A stretch of DNA of 64,000 bases from Dipteris shenzhenensis (GCA_047967505.1 CM106539.1), one strand, 5' to 3'. Positions 45,794 through 58,290 are shown, numbered from the stretch's first letter. Notes: generated from the sequence alone by a model not told the origin. Translations and numbers: made by a program.

Positions 45794-46962
45794 TGTTAAC
45801 CCTGTGGCAACAATGGCCAGAAGTGCAGTCTAGGACAACTACTATGAGAGCATTGTGTGTAGAGTAGTGGCGAAGCTTCGCTTGTAATATCTTGAGCCTG
45901 AAAGATAGTATGATAAATCTTAAAGGATAAGGATAGCTAAAACCCTCTCCAGAAAAGACCCAATCATACTTGCAACATCAGTATTTAGAGAGAGAGAGAC
46001 TAAATCTAGAGAGAGAAAGATTAAAAGCCTACACTCTCGGACGTCCTTCCACTTTGTGTAGAGACCCAAAAGGTCCCCCTAAAAGTGGAGAGACCATGTA
46101 TAAATATCTCTCAATGGAATGAAGCTCCCACTCTTTGGGATTCAACGTTCAAGCTCACTACTGTGTTCATGCGATTGATTTCCATTGCGTCCATGCTCTC
46201 TTACACTATCATGTTCTAGCATGCCCTTACCTTTGCACTCTCTACCCTTGAACTCCCTCCTCCTCCTCCTTCCTCGCTCTTCCTTCCTCCTCCTCATCCT
46301 CCTCCCTCATCCTCCTCCTACCTTCTCCTCCTTCCTCCCTCCCTTGAACTCCTCCCTCCTCCTCCTCCCTTCTCCTTCCTCCCTCCCTTGAACTCCCTCC
46401 TCCTCCTCCTTCCTTCTCCTCCATCTCCTCCTCCTCCCTCCCTTCTCCTCCTTTCTTCTCTTCCATCTCCTCCTCCTCCCTCTTCCTCCTCCTCCTTCCT
46501 CCTCCTCCTCCCTTCTCCTCCTCCTCCCTCCTCCCTCCTCCTCCTCCTCCTCCTCCTCCCTCCCTTCTTCTCAACCCTCATCCCTCGAATCCACGAAGGA
46601 GACTAGCTCTCCACTCCTCAACCTTGGACTCCTCCTAAACCCTGCAACCCCCTTTGAACCCTGGAACTCTTAGTTAGCTATCTCAACCTTGTGCCCACTT
46701 CTAACCCTGAAACTTCTAACCCACTTCTAACCCACTTCTAACTCTCGTGGAGGCGAGAGCCTTCATCAATCGTTATAATCAAGCCCTCTTTCCCATTCAC
46801 GTACGCATGAGATCTGCTTTCCATGCTTTAGCCTACACCTCTCAATGGAACACGACGTGAGTTTCTATGCTACACTTGTGAACACCTATGCTACAACGAG
46901 CAACGACACGATTGTAGGTGACCAACACCTTTGGAACCTGCAATTGGGTAAAACAGAGAACA
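45794..46962 (+). repeat. Gypsy LTR 1
   Basis: It begins TGTTAACCC and ends GAGAACA (1169 bp). It matches 58562-59650 with many small differences, roughly several percent. It has TATAAATA near 46099 and a pyrimidine triplet tract (TCC/CTC) at 46240-46575 that is longer than in LTR 2. The sequence before it (AATAT) has no purine tract, so this is a true 5' end. Confidence 0.88.
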
Positions 46963-46984
46963 TTTGGCATTGCTGTCGAGGAGG
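46963..46984 (+). other. Gypsy element 1 primer binding site
   Basis: TTTGGCATTGCTGTCGAGG follows the LTR. It resembles the tRNA-Asp-type site TGGCGCCGTTGCCGGGG, with several changes. Confidence 0.6.
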
Positions 46985-49570
46985 TTAGCGCCTGAAGTGA
47001 AAGCGGAGCACGTGCTTGCATGTGTGAAAAAAGAACCCCCTACGAAAAACCATACAAGATACATCCCTCAAGGCAAAGGAGTGGAAAAATGCTTTCAAAT
47101 AATGTAAAAGGATAATGTTGACTTACAAAATCACATTAATACACTGAAACACCCAAAATTAACCCTTAATCCCCCCACATCCTATAAAAGCAACACCAAC
47201 CCCCCTCATTTCTTTCCCCACCCTTTTGCTAGCCACTCCCTTCTTCAAATTCCGTTAAGCTGCCATAATTTCCGTCTTTCTCTATTTTTCGTCCACCTCC
47301 TCCACCACCACTTTTTCCGTTACCCCCCCTCTTCCATCTCCATCTCCACCTCCCATCATCTTCCTCCCCACCACCTCCACTTTTTTCGTCCATCCCCTAT
47401 CTTCCCCACTCAAGGTAACCATCCTTTTTCCCTCCACCATCTCTCTACCTCTCTCTACACCCTGTCCCTCCTTTTTTTTCCTCCCCCTCCATCTCCCATC
47501 TCCTCCACCAGCCCCCAATCTCCACCATCTCTCTACCTCTCTCTACATCCCATCTCCCCTTTTTTCCCTTGCCCTCCATCTTCCATCTCCTCCTCCACCC
47601 CCCATCTCGAACTCCCTCCACTCCACCATCTCTCTACCTCTCTCTAGCCTCCACTCCCTTCACTCCATTTTCTCTCTACCTCTCTCTATCCCCCTCCACC
47701 TCCACCCCCACCTCCTTCCCCCCTTTTTTCCCTCTTTCCCCCCATCTCCATCTCCACCTCCACCCCCCATTCCCTTTCCCCCCATCTCCACCTCCACCCC
47801 CCATTCCCTTCTCCCCCACCCCCTCCACCCCCACCTCCTTCCCCCCTTTTTTCCCCCTTCTCCCCCACCACCTCCACCCCCCATTCCCTTTCCCACCATC
47901 TCCCCATTCCCTTCCCCCCCACCTCCACCACCCATTCCCCCCCCTCTTCCCCTCCCATTTCCACCTCCACCCCCCCTTCCCTCTTTACCCCCCATCTCCA
48001 TCTCCACCCCCCCTTCCCTCTTTCCCCCCCATCTCCCTCTCTACCACCTCCACCCACCATTCCCTTTCCCGCCATCTCCACCTCCAACCCCCATTCCCTT
48101 CCCCACCACCTCCACCACCCATTCCCCCCCCTCTTTCCCTCCCATTTCCACCTCCACCCCCCCTTCCCTCTTCCCCCCCATCTCCATCTCCACCACCCCT
48201 TCCCTCTTTCCCCCCCATCTCCACCTCCACCCCCCCTTATTCACCCCCCCCTTCTCTCTCTGTCTCTCTCTCTTTTCCCTCCCCCCCTCGCTAGCCCTCC
48301 CCCCTCTCCCCCTCTCTCTAAGCCCCAAGGCATGAAGGCCTTGGGCTTGGACAGCCCCGCCAACAGCGGCCATGGAGCTCGCCCACGCACCACGCGACGG
48401 CACCCACGCAGAGGCGAAGCCCGCCATGTGCCTCGCGGTGGTGCCCGCATAGAGGCAGAACCCGCCCGCACTAGCGACGATGGCCCCTGCCTAAGGCAGC
48501 CCGCCTACGCACCACATGGCGATGCCTGCATAGAGGCGATGCCCGTGCAAAGACAGAGCCCACCCACGTCGACGACGGCGCTCGCTTGAGGCGGAGCCGC
48601 CCGTGCGCCACGCCAAGCCTTAGCCTAAAGGCTTGAGGCTAATCCCCCCCCCCCCCTCCCCCCCTCTCTCTCTCTCTTAAGAAAAAAAGGTTAAACTAAC
48701 CCTAAACAAACTAACCGTAGTTAGGTTAGTTGACAATTGCCCATCGATTAGGTAAGTTGACCTTTGGTTAGGTTAGAGGGTTAGATTAACTTAACTATGG
48801 ATCAATTAGAAATTAACTTTAGTTAGTTGGACTAACTACAGTCAGACTAACTGTTATAGTTACATAAACTAAGGACCAATTATAGTAATTGAGTCCAAAC
48901 TAACTAGCAGTTAGTACACAACCCTAGTTATGCCAAAGGTCTAGGACCATTCACACTTGGCCCTAAAGACGAAAGGGTCCCTAAAATCCCCTAACTTTGA
49001 AGGTCCATATCTTGCCCGTTTGGAACCCAAATTGGACGCAGATTGAACCACAACTTCACACACAAAACCATTGAGCTACGAGAAATTTTTCCAGCCAATC
49101 CTACACCGTTAAGGCATCCATAAAACACGTTAATTTGCACCCCCGTTTGGGTGACTTTTTTGCACTAATGCACTCATAAAATTTCACCGAGACCTCTGAT
49201 TGACAATCCGTCTGTACTGGCACAATTTCCCACTCACATGGAACAATCCTAGTCACGTTTTGAACACAACGATCCCTACGACACTAACGCATCTCTAACT
49301 CCCTAACAATTTCGACTACTTTTTTGGAAACCCATATCACGGACAAATTACACCTGATTTGAACCTAGATATCACGCATGTAAAGATCTATTGTAAGTAA
49401 AGTGTTTTGATGTGTTTAACCATCAATTTTGGGCTCCAATAGTTGACTCACGTAGGCACTGATTTCGACCCGCCGCTTGCTTATTTTTTACCATTTTTGG
49501 GTCCATGAAGGTTGAAATCATAATCCGGCTTTGCAGTCATATGCACCCACCTCAAAATCACAAATAGGAC
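46985..49570 (+). other. Gypsy element 1 leader
   Basis: This is a 2.6-kb untranslated-looking region. It includes CCTATAAAAGC at 47183, a pyrimidine minisatellite (47280-48300), a GC-rich patch (48310-48640), a C run, and an ACTAACC/GGTTAG-rich patch (48690-48920). A long leader before gag is common in Tat/Athila elements. Long open frames in the pyrimidine tract are composition artefacts. Confidence 0.7.
47280..48300 (+). repeat. Polypyrimidine minisatellite in gypsy leader
   Basis: About 1 kb is almost free of G on the + strand. Variants of ccccccattccctttcccc and ccatctccacctccacc alternate many times, with units of roughly 20-50 bases. It could form triplex (H-DNA) structures. Confidence 0.85.
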
Positions 49571-50640
49571 TTGTTTATGCACCTGAGATCAGGAAAAAGA
49601 CTAGAACCTGCCTACTTTCGGGAGCTTTCTTCGACCCTCACCGCTCTTCAAGAATTTAACCTCTCACCATCGACAAGCAGCATGGAGGAAATTACAATTG
49701 AAGAAGCAATAAGTAGCAACGATCAAAGTCCTTCAGATCACCTTAAAGAACAACGCAACTACAACAACAACAACAACAATGGCAGATGACACTTTGGTAA
49801 ATTGGAAATGCCAAAGTACAATGGATGAGGGGACCCCGCCAGGTTCCTTCAACTCTTCGACGCAACACTTTGTGCTAGAGGCAACCAGTCAAATGAAACC
49901 AAAGCCGCTTGGTTCCCAATGGCCCTAACCAATGAGGCTTCGGAATGGTACCTCGACCTTCTTGTAGAGGAGAGAGCCACATGGGCATTGCTATTTAACC
50001 AGTTCAGAAGAAGATTCCAAACATAAAGGCTGCAAGATGACCCTACATTACAACTCGGCAATATAGACATGCGCAAGAAAGAAAAGGTCAGAACATACTT
50101 GGGAAGAATGAAAAGATTAATAGCAAAATGTGATCCCTGTCTAGACGACAAGTATCTCATAGCATGGTTCATCTCTGGCCTGAAAAAACTCACTTGCAAG
50201 GATATGAAAAAAGCCAGCAGCTATGCACATTTCAGCAATGCTCATGAAGTTGCAATTGAAATCGAGGATGGCATGACCGATTCTAACAGCAACAGTGATG
50301 GATATAAATCAAGTCATCGCGATAAGAAATCATCAAAGAAGGGAAGCACTTCTCACAAAGATCACACCACTGAAGACAGAGTGGAAGCCATGGCCCTAAG
50401 AGTAAAAGAAGAAATAATGCAAGCCATCGAGCAAAAGTTGCATGTCTCTCAGCCGCCACAGTATCCACGGAGAGATGGTGCCCACATTATATGGCCAACC
50501 ATACAGCCAATGAATGCCTGATCTTGAGGAACAGACTCAACCCACCAGAAATGGCTCATCCCCCACACTTATGGTGCCCCATTTGCAATGCTGTAGGGCA
50601 TGATGTAAATACTTGCTTCTATAATATGAGGGTAGCACAA
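49571..50640 (+). pseudogene. Gypsy element 1 gag
   Basis: The frame starts MFMHLRSGKRLEPAYF, where LRSGK is a usual gag start in this group. After a stop near 49787 it continues with GDPARFLQLFDATLCARGN, ASEWYLDLL and FNQFRRRFQ, then a stop at 50024. MRKKEKVRTYLGRMKRL, then CDDKYLIAWFISGLK-like text, completes the retrotransposon gag domain. CPICNAVGHDVNTC at about 50577-50620 is a CCHC knuckle. At least three in-frame stops inactivate it. Confidence 0.85.
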
Positions 50641-50884
50641 CCCTAGCCCCAACAATACCAATAGCCGTCGCAAATCCCAGTGTACAGACAACTGGGACTA
50701 GCACGTAATGCACAAGTGCCACGTCTCAACCCACTCCCCGGTGAGAACAAAAGTGCCTCAACTAATGAGGAATCCCAATCCCCCGCAATATCCACGGGCT
50801 CCCAATCTTGCTCTAGTAGTTCTGGTGCAACAACTCCAAACTGAAGAGCAGGAGCCTCACTATGAGTATGAAACATAATACCCT

Positions 50885-52009
50885 ATGTACTACATGGATG
50901 CTGCTGAAGGACTCATCCCGATGTATGCAAATCAAGTAAGACCCACCACATATCGAACACCCATCAAGTGTTTTGGTTGTGGAGAAAACCACCGCATAGT
51001 AGAATGCCTACACCAGGGTAACCCCACTTCATTCCAACCTGTGTGGAGGGAATGCGGAGTTGGGCATGCTTGCATGGATTGCCCACTAAGAACAAAGCCT
51101 CAGCCAAACACGGAAGTAAAACTTGAAGTACCCCTAGGGATGATAAGTGTGGAAAATCATAGTGTGGCAACACTAAGTGTGGCATCACAACCGATCTTGA
51201 TCATAACAAGACAACAGAAAGAAGCGGCATGGCAAAAACTCTTTTTTGCTCAAAAAGCAAAGAGCCCTTTGGCAAAACAAGCCATGCCAATCCCACAACA
51301 CAGTGAGACCATGCCTAGCACATCCACGGAAAGTGCCACCCAAGGAGCCAAGGAAGCATACCCCAATGCTGAAACTGAAAAGATGCGATACCAAGCCTTG
51401 AAGCAATGGGTTCAACAAGAACAAGAAAATTTTGAGGCAGACAGGATGGTAGCAATAGAGGACAGAGCACCATCAGCACCTAGCATTGACACAGTGATTG
51501 ATCCCAACAACTTCCAAGAGGTAATAGAGCAACATGCAAAACATCCCCAATTGGATGGCATCGCACTAGCAAGCTTGATAAGCTACCGAGTCACGATGCT
51601 AATTGGGACCTTACTAAGAAATTGCCCTACAATGTGGGAAAGTTTTAAGGGATGGATCGAATCTTCACAATATTTCCCCCCACCTGAAGAAGAGGAAAAG
51701 ACAATTTCAGTAAAATTCAGTGCTCGAGATGACATAAAAAATGTAACCATCCCGCTGGAGCATAAAGCCTTTGGTCAATACCCAGCAATAGTGGACGGTG
51801 AAGCCAGAGTAAACATTCTGGCAAGAGAGCTATATGAAGAATGGGGTCCACCTCCAATGCAAAAGGCCACATTTAACATCCACCTAGCTGACCACACGAA
51901 AATGAAGCCATTAGGTATCATTGACAATGTGTCAATAAAAATTGCTGGAGTAAGATTCACACTCCAATTTACTATCTTGGATCTTCCCAAGGGTGCCACA
52001 TCATACTAG
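50885..52009 (+). pseudogene. Gypsy element 1 gag C-terminus and protease
   Basis: An open frame of 374 codons. Residues about 28-40 hold CFGCGENHRIVEC and 58-68 hold CGVGHACMDC, both degenerate zinc knuckles. A polar linker follows. Near residue 300, AIVDGEARVNILARELYEEW stands where gypsy proteases have DSGA-x-x-NIL, with Ser changed to Gly, so the active site is probably dead. LADHTKMKPLGII and FTLQFTILDL continue the fold. After a stop, ILLGRRWL matches the ILGRPWL block. Confidence 0.82.
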
Positions 52010-53194
52010 ATATTGTTGGGAAGACGATGGCTTTGAGAAGCGTCGATACTCCATGATTGGGGCACCGATAGGATCACTATCCAAAATAGAGAAACCGCTG
52101 TAAAGATAAGTCTGGGAACAAGGGAAATCAAACCCACTATTCTTAGAAATGTTGAAGACACTTTTTCCACTACAGCCACTAGTCATGCATCCCCTGAACC
52201 TACCAGTGCACAAAAGCCCATAGAAGGGGATACACAAAGTGACATCAACAATTGGATACAAACGTTGGCTACAATAGATAATTGTAAAACAACACATCTA
52301 ATGTTGCCAGATGTGGATGCCCAACTGATACAACTAGAAGCACCAATCTGGGATGATGAATCAGAAGTAGTGGAAATGCCAGTCTTCATGATAGGTGTTG
52401 AATGGGACAGTGACCCTAAAGAGTCCATAATAGAAGGCTACAGTGCCAACATAGAGTGGGATCTGGAAACATAAGCTGATAATGCATCCTTGGAAGGCCA
52501 AGTATTTGATGATGACTTGGCAATCCTACAGGTACTCATGGCCATTGAATTCCCCAAGATCAACCCTCCATCACAATCCAAAGGCAACCGGTCTAGGAAA
52601 AAGAAGGAGGGTGTATAGTGCCACAAGGCCAAGATAGAGCATTTCAATGAATTTGAAAGAATGCAGACAAGAGTGGTAGAATTGTACTTGACTAAGCCCA
52701 CAAAAGCACCTGAGTCCCCACATTTTAAATGGGATCCTGAAGGTCTTGAAGGTCTTTGTATGGCCAAAGAACCACTCCTTGGGAGTGCAACTCCTATTGA
52801 AAATCCATCACTGGTCTCACTAAGAAAAAAACTTAGAAAGTTCAAACCCAATGTGAGAATGAAGAGTAAAAAGGTCAATAGTAACAAAAAAGAAGAACAA
52901 GGGAACACAGGTGAATTGGACCAAACATATTCTAGTGAAGCTAGTAGTAGCCAAGCAAGCACCTCAAAGTGCCATGAAGGCCTAAGGGAAGTTCCCGATT
53001 ACTTCAAAAACTACACTAGAGGAGAAACAACAATAGCAATGCCTAGGCCACTTCGGGAATCAGAGCTCAAATCAGAGCTCAAAGAAATAGAGAATATTGA
53101 GGATACCCCAGTTTATGAAGGACCAGCCAAGACAAGGAAACTGAATCTTGCCTTGGACGGTGAAGAAGAAAAGCTAGTATACATCGGTGAATAG
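52010..53194 (+). pseudogene. Gypsy element 1 protease-RT linker
   Basis: Broken open frames (52265-52474 and 52661-53194) form an acidic linker ending VPDYFKNYTRGETTIAMPR, which recurs in element 2 at 61250. No domain is recognised in it. Confidence 0.65.
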
Positions 53195-53218
53195 CTGACT
53201 CTAGAAGAAGAAAATGAA

Positions 53219-54110
53219 TTGAAAGCATTGCTAATGGAATATAGAGATTGCATGGCTTGGTCCTACAAAGAAATGAAAGGGATTTCCCCAGAAGTTGTAG
53301 TACATACCATACCAATAAGGGAAGGATCCAAACCAAAGGTATGTGGACCTTACAAGACAAATCCCAAGTATGGCACCCATGTCTATGAAGAACTAGAAAA
53401 CTACTGGAGGCTAGTTTCATTTATGAGATCGAGCATACCGATTGGGTGTCACCAATTGTGATTGTTCCTAAGAAAAACAAGAAGCTCAGAATATGTGTGA
53501 ATCTCAAGAACGTCAATACAACACAACAATCAGAGATCATTATCCCCTACCATTAACTAAAGCAGTTTTAGAAGGAGTAGCAGGATTTGAAGTGTATAGC
53601 TTCTTGGATGGGTTTAGTAGGTACAACCAAGTACAAATTGCACCTCAAGATCAAGCAAAGATAGAATTTTCCATAGAATGGGGTATTTTTGCATACAGAG
53701 TCATGCCATTTGGCTTATGCAATGCCCCATCTACTTTTCAAAGGGTAATGTACACTGCCTTCAAGGAATTTCTCAACAAGTTCCTACAAGTCTTCCTTGA
53801 CGATTTGTGCGTACGCTCAAGAAAAAAGGATCACTTGTAATGCCTTGAAGAATTGCTTTAAAAAAGCAAGGAGTATGGAATCTCTTTGAATCCTCTAAAA
53901 TGCCAATTCTTGGTCACACAGGGAGTAGTCTTGGGACACCTAGTCTCTCAACATGGGAGTGCAACTGAGATGGACAAAATAAAGATCATCATGGAACTCC
54001 CCCCCACTAAATGCCAGCGGAATTCAAGTCTTCATGGAACATGCCGGATACTATAGAAGATTCATACTGAGGTATGCCATGATTACAAGGCCCCTATACA
54101 AGCTCCTAGT
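53219..54110 (+). pseudogene. Gypsy element 1 reverse transcriptase
   Basis: Blocks in order: ALLMEYRDCMAWSYKEMKGI, then IVVPKKNKKLRICV-type text near 53460, HYPLPLTKAVLEGVAG, YSFLDGFSRYNQVQIAPQDQ, YRVMPFGLCNAPSTFQRVM and VFLDDLCVRS. The catalytic pair is LDD at about 53798-53806. Then comes CQFLVTQGVVLGHLVS. At least two frameshifts (near 53460 and 53500) and stops near 53840-53860 break it. Confidence 0.9.
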
Positions 54111-54610
54111 CAAATTAATTTGGACAGATGAATGCGAACAAGCATTCGAAACCCTCAAGTGGAGATCGATCACACAATCCCTATTCTAATGGCACCAAAT
54201 TGGGACATAGACTTTCATGTACATACTGATGGTTCCAATTATGCAGTAGGGAGTGTATTATGTCAACTTGGCAAACACAACAAAGACTACCCAGTATACT
54301 TTACAAAAGCAGACAGCTAAATGATGTGGAGGTAAATTACACCACAACAGAAAGAGAAGTCTTGGCAATGATCTACAATGTGAAGAAATTTCAACACTAT
54401 CTATTGGCTACTGACTTTATCTTCTACAAAGATCATCAAGCCTTATTATATCTTGTGAATCGGCCATGTACCATAGGCCGGATCACTCAATGGCTTCTAC
54501 TATTACAAGAATTCAATTTCAAACTCATGGTGAGAAAAGGAGCTCAACATTTCATTGCCGCTCACATGTCATGATTGAGGACAGGAGAAGAGTCGGAAGG
54601 AATAGAAGAT
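54111..54610 (+). pseudogene. Gypsy element 1 RNase H
   Basis: It reads IPILMAPNWDIDFHVHTDGS, then YPVYFTKADSQLNDVEVNYT-like text over a frame change. TEREVLAMIYNVKKFQHYL and DHQALLYLVNRP follow. The D, E and D catalytic residues are present. The end of the domain is at RKGAQHFIAAHMS, followed by TGA. Confidence 0.88.
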
Positions 54611-55990
54611 GACCTACCAGATGCTGCATTATTTCAAACAGACGCTGTGCCTAATTGGTGTGTAGACATCATTGGGTATTTAAGGGCAGGAAGACCACGT
54701 CTTGAAATGAAAGTAGTGGATGCTAGGAAACTAATTCTAAAAGTTGCACCCTATCAACTCATTGCAGGTCAACTATACAAGATGGGCAAGGACCAGGTTT
54801 TAAGGAGCTGTGTGATGCCACATGCGATCATGCCAATCCTCAGTGAAGCACATGAAGGCATTGCAAGTGGACATTTCCAAGGGGAAGCAACAGCTAGAAA
54901 AGTCCTTCTCGCAGGATGCTAGTGGCCAACACTTTGGTCAAATGCTTATGAATATGTCAAAAGTTGTGATGTATGCCAACAAACTTCTAAACCACAACAC
55001 AAAGACTTCAATCCCCTAACAACAGACGTTGCACAAAAACCCTTTGAGAAATGGGAGATTGATTTTGTTGGTCCCATCCACCCAGTAGCAAAAGAAACAC
55101 AAGCATGCTACATCATTGTGGCCACATATTACTTTACTAAGTGGGCTAAAGCTAAAGCCGTCAGAGAGGCAGATGGCAAAAGCACAACAAGGTTCTTGTA
55201 CGAGAAAGCCATCAGAAAGGCAGATGCCAAAAGCACAGCAAGGTTCTTGTACAAGAATGTGATCACCCGATTTGGATGTCCCATTGAAATTGTGTCAGAT
55301 AGAGGCACACATTTTGTCAATGAGGTCATCCAAGAACTCTTGTCTGGCTTTATGGTGATCCATAGAAAGAGCACACCTTACTACTCCCAAGGGAATAGAC
55401 AAAAGCCGAATCCACCAACAAAATTCTATGTATTGTCCTCACCAAGATAGTAGAACCAAAGCGTTCTGATTGGGCTGAGAAACTAAATGCAGCCTTATGG
55501 GCATATAGAACCACACTCAAGGTCAGTATAAGAAATACACCTTTTCAATTGGTGTATGGCCTTGAAGCTGCGGTCCCATTGGAATTTGTAATACCTAGTC
55601 TATGCATAGCAGTACAAGAATGCATGGGAGATCATGAATCACTGAAAGAAAGACTCTACCAATTAGAGAAGCATACAGAGACCAGATTAGTTTCCTACCA
55701 TGCCATGACAACAGAAAAGCAAAGAAGGAAGGCATGGTTTGATAGAAACCTCAAAGACAAAGACATCAAAGAAGGTGACCTAGTTCTGCTAGATCAAGTA
55801 CAATACCAAAGTCCATAAGGGCAAGCTCAAATTTCTAGATCAAGGACCCTATAGAGTCAAAAAAATGATTCCCATCGGAGCTGTTCTGCTAGAAACACAG
55901 GATGGAGTCCACTTCACAACAACAACAAACGGGAGCCAACTAAAGCACTACTACATCAACATGCAAGCCATCCCTAACAATAATGAAGAT
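54611..55990 (+). pseudogene. Gypsy element 1 integrase
   Basis: The H2C2 zinc region is at about 54840-55000 (HEGIASGHFQGEATARKVL, then CDVCQQ). The core follows: WEIDFVGPIH (first D), FGCPIEIVSDRGTHFVN (second D) and YYSQGN, where the expected G-Q-A-E is disturbed by a frameshift near 55398. LWAYRTTLKVS and YGLEAAVPLE follow. The tail has GPYRVKKMIPIGAVLLE, then NGSQLKHYY, with no chromodomain. A 51-bp tandem duplication (55157-55258) inserts 17 residues into the core. Element 2 lacks it. Confidence 0.9.
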
Positions 55991-56339
55991 TTGGGGGTCC
56001 CAAGTCTTCCATAGTTAGGACTAGATTGTTTGACGAGCACTCACTAGCATATGTACGCCTTCGCACATATAAGTAGTTTCAATCGATTTCAACCTAGGGC
56101 TCAGAGGTGATGATTGTGTCCTAATTGCCCTATGATTCCCTTAGCAAATTAAGCATATAGGAGGAATGCCTACCTCAGTAGTCATGCATAAGCGCACCCA
56201 CATGTTTTGAGCACCACGAATAAATTACACAAATAAAAGCCCCAAGAGATACTTGTTGTAAATCCACACACACAACACCCTCATCACAAAAAGAGTAAAA
56301 TGCATTAGCCACTCACAAAAGAAACATGCACTCTTAGCA

Positions 56340-58290
56340 CATGACACTATATTGGCACTGTCAAACAGGGATTCATGTGTGCAATGCCAGGGTGAAGACA
56401 ATCCAATAAGATGGGAAAAAGGTCTACAACACCATTGTCAAAGCAACACCATGCCAAACGGCCTAAGCCTCAACCTCAATAGCCCTCCTCAAATTACCAA
56501 CCTGAAGAAGGACACGGTGCAGACTCACCTACCCAGAGGTTAGCACCAAAATGACCACGGCTAGTGGTTCTCGACAATGATACTAATGAGCAAATAAATG
56601 CAACATGCCAAGAAGAAATGCCACAGAACCAAGGGATAATAGAGGCAGGAGAAATTAAGCCAGAGCAATTGACTATGCAAGATGCAGGTGTAGAACACCG
56701 TGAGGAGTAGAAAAGAGAAATGGAAAGACAAATGCTCCCATCACTCCAATCCAAAGTGCAAAGTGCCGAGATTGAAATTATGAAGCTCAAGGAAAGCAGA
56801 ACAAATGCAGCAACAACTCCTTGCACACAATGCTCTAGCAGAAAGTAGAGAGGATGCCCTACAAGCCATGGTTCCTCTCCAAAATAAACACCTACAACTA
56901 TCTAAGGCCTTGAACCAAAAGGAAAAGGTTGAGTTATCCCTCTCCCATATGCAAGCCACTTGTGATGATATCAAAAAGGAACTGGTGCAATTAAATGAAA
57001 GATTATTACTTAAAGAGGATCAGCTCCATGCCATATTAGACACAAACAATGAGTTGCAAAATAGCCTATACCTAGAGGGGTAAAAAGGGAAAAAAAATAA
57101 ACCCATCCCCTACCCCTAGGATTACCCTAGCTACCTAGGGTGAAAATCAAATTCAAGCACTAGAGAAGGAAGGCATGGAATCAAGGGAGATAATTGTGCA
57201 CACCAAAGCAGAACTGGACACTCAAGCACAAGAGATACTCCAACTCTGTGTGCTTAATGATCAAGTTCTAGGGCATCCAAAAGCAGCTCAACAATTCAAT
57301 AGTCTAAAGCTTGCATACACCTCCACATTGGGTAAGTATAAAGATAAGTGCATGGAGTGGCCAAATAAAAAAGCTATAATTTCCAAGTTGGAAATTCAAC
57401 TACTGGGTCAAGCCGATGATGATGCGGAGGGGTCAGCACAAGATCTTTTGATACAAGGCATCACTACATTATACCAAGAGCTTGTTGCAGTCCTCCAGCA
57501 AGAGGATCACCTTGAAGGAAGAATACGCACTTTGGAAACACTTGCAAATCAAAATGTTACATGTAGTGTCTGGTCTTGATTGGACCAGACCAGTAAGCAC
57601 AAAGAATCTCTGAGATCTATGCTAGCAGATGGATGAAGACGAGAGGAATGCTCTCCCTCCACTTTCCTCCAACATCCCTACTTCTAACTTCTCGAATTCA
57701 CTACTTGTTTTGACCTCAAGCTTTTCCCCTATAACATCTTCCTCTCCCAGATAGGATTCCCATGCCTGGTAATCCCATTGGTGGCTTTTGGAGGCAATAC
57801 CCAAACATACAGTCAAGAGGAGGATGGGACCTCTCGGGAATTTCAATGAGTATCCGCCAAGCACAAATCACTCTAAACATCAACATGAAATTGGAGCCAC
57901 AGCAGCCTACTTGGCATAGACCAAAGCTGCTTAATGAAAAGTACCTCCTTGAATATATGTAGGCTCCATCTTCCTTTTGCATGCATCCCACATTTGATGC
58001 GGTGCTCCATCGCTATCGATGGGATGCCATCATCATGATCCAGATAATATAGATGCACTCGCAATTGGTCGTTAATCAATAGAAACTCTAAAATCAAATG
58101 GACAAGCTAGGAAACACTCATCAGAGCCTTGGACAGACATGCATTAATTATGCAAAGAAGTTATGTGACAAAACACTCAAGGAAAGTGCAAAATACAATG
58201 AAGCCTTAGCAATCATCCTGGAGGTGTCCCTCACCATTGACAACCATTTGCTCAACATCAGCTTCAATCCAAATCAATAGATAGATGCTC
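56340..58290 (+). pseudogene. Extra coiled-coil ORF between integrase and 3' LTR
   Basis: Two plus-strand frames keep coding character after integrase. One (56805-57083) reads MQQQLLAHNALAESREDALQ and LNQKEKVELSLSHMQATCDD; the other (57175-57579) reads MESREIIVHTKAELDTQAQ and ISKLEIQLLGQ. Both are Leu/Gln/Glu/Lys-rich with heptad spacing, so coiled coil is likely. Further pieces lie at 57762-57962 and 58098-58280. They look like one broken gene of roughly 550-600 codons. I see no transmembrane segment, so it does not look like an envelope protein. It stands where Athila-type elements carry an extra ORF. No function is assigned. Confidence 0.55.

Noticed and set aside
46242-46606. Frames rich in Leu/Ser/Pro or Gly/Glu/Arg in the gypsy LTRs
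   Set aside because: Products of the TCC/CTC triplet tract.
47569-48294. 241-codon open frame rich in Pro, Ser and His, and long Gly/Glu/Arg frames on the other strand
   Set aside because: They come from the pyrimidine minisatellite, which lacks stop codons by composition. No start context or domain.
48690-48920. Interstitial telomere repeat
   Set aside because: The units are GGTTAG/ACTAACC variants, not TTTAGGG, and they recur at the same place in the second gypsy element.
56340-58290. Envelope-like protein
   Set aside because: No signal peptide, transmembrane segment or cysteine pattern is visible; the sequence looks like coiled coil.
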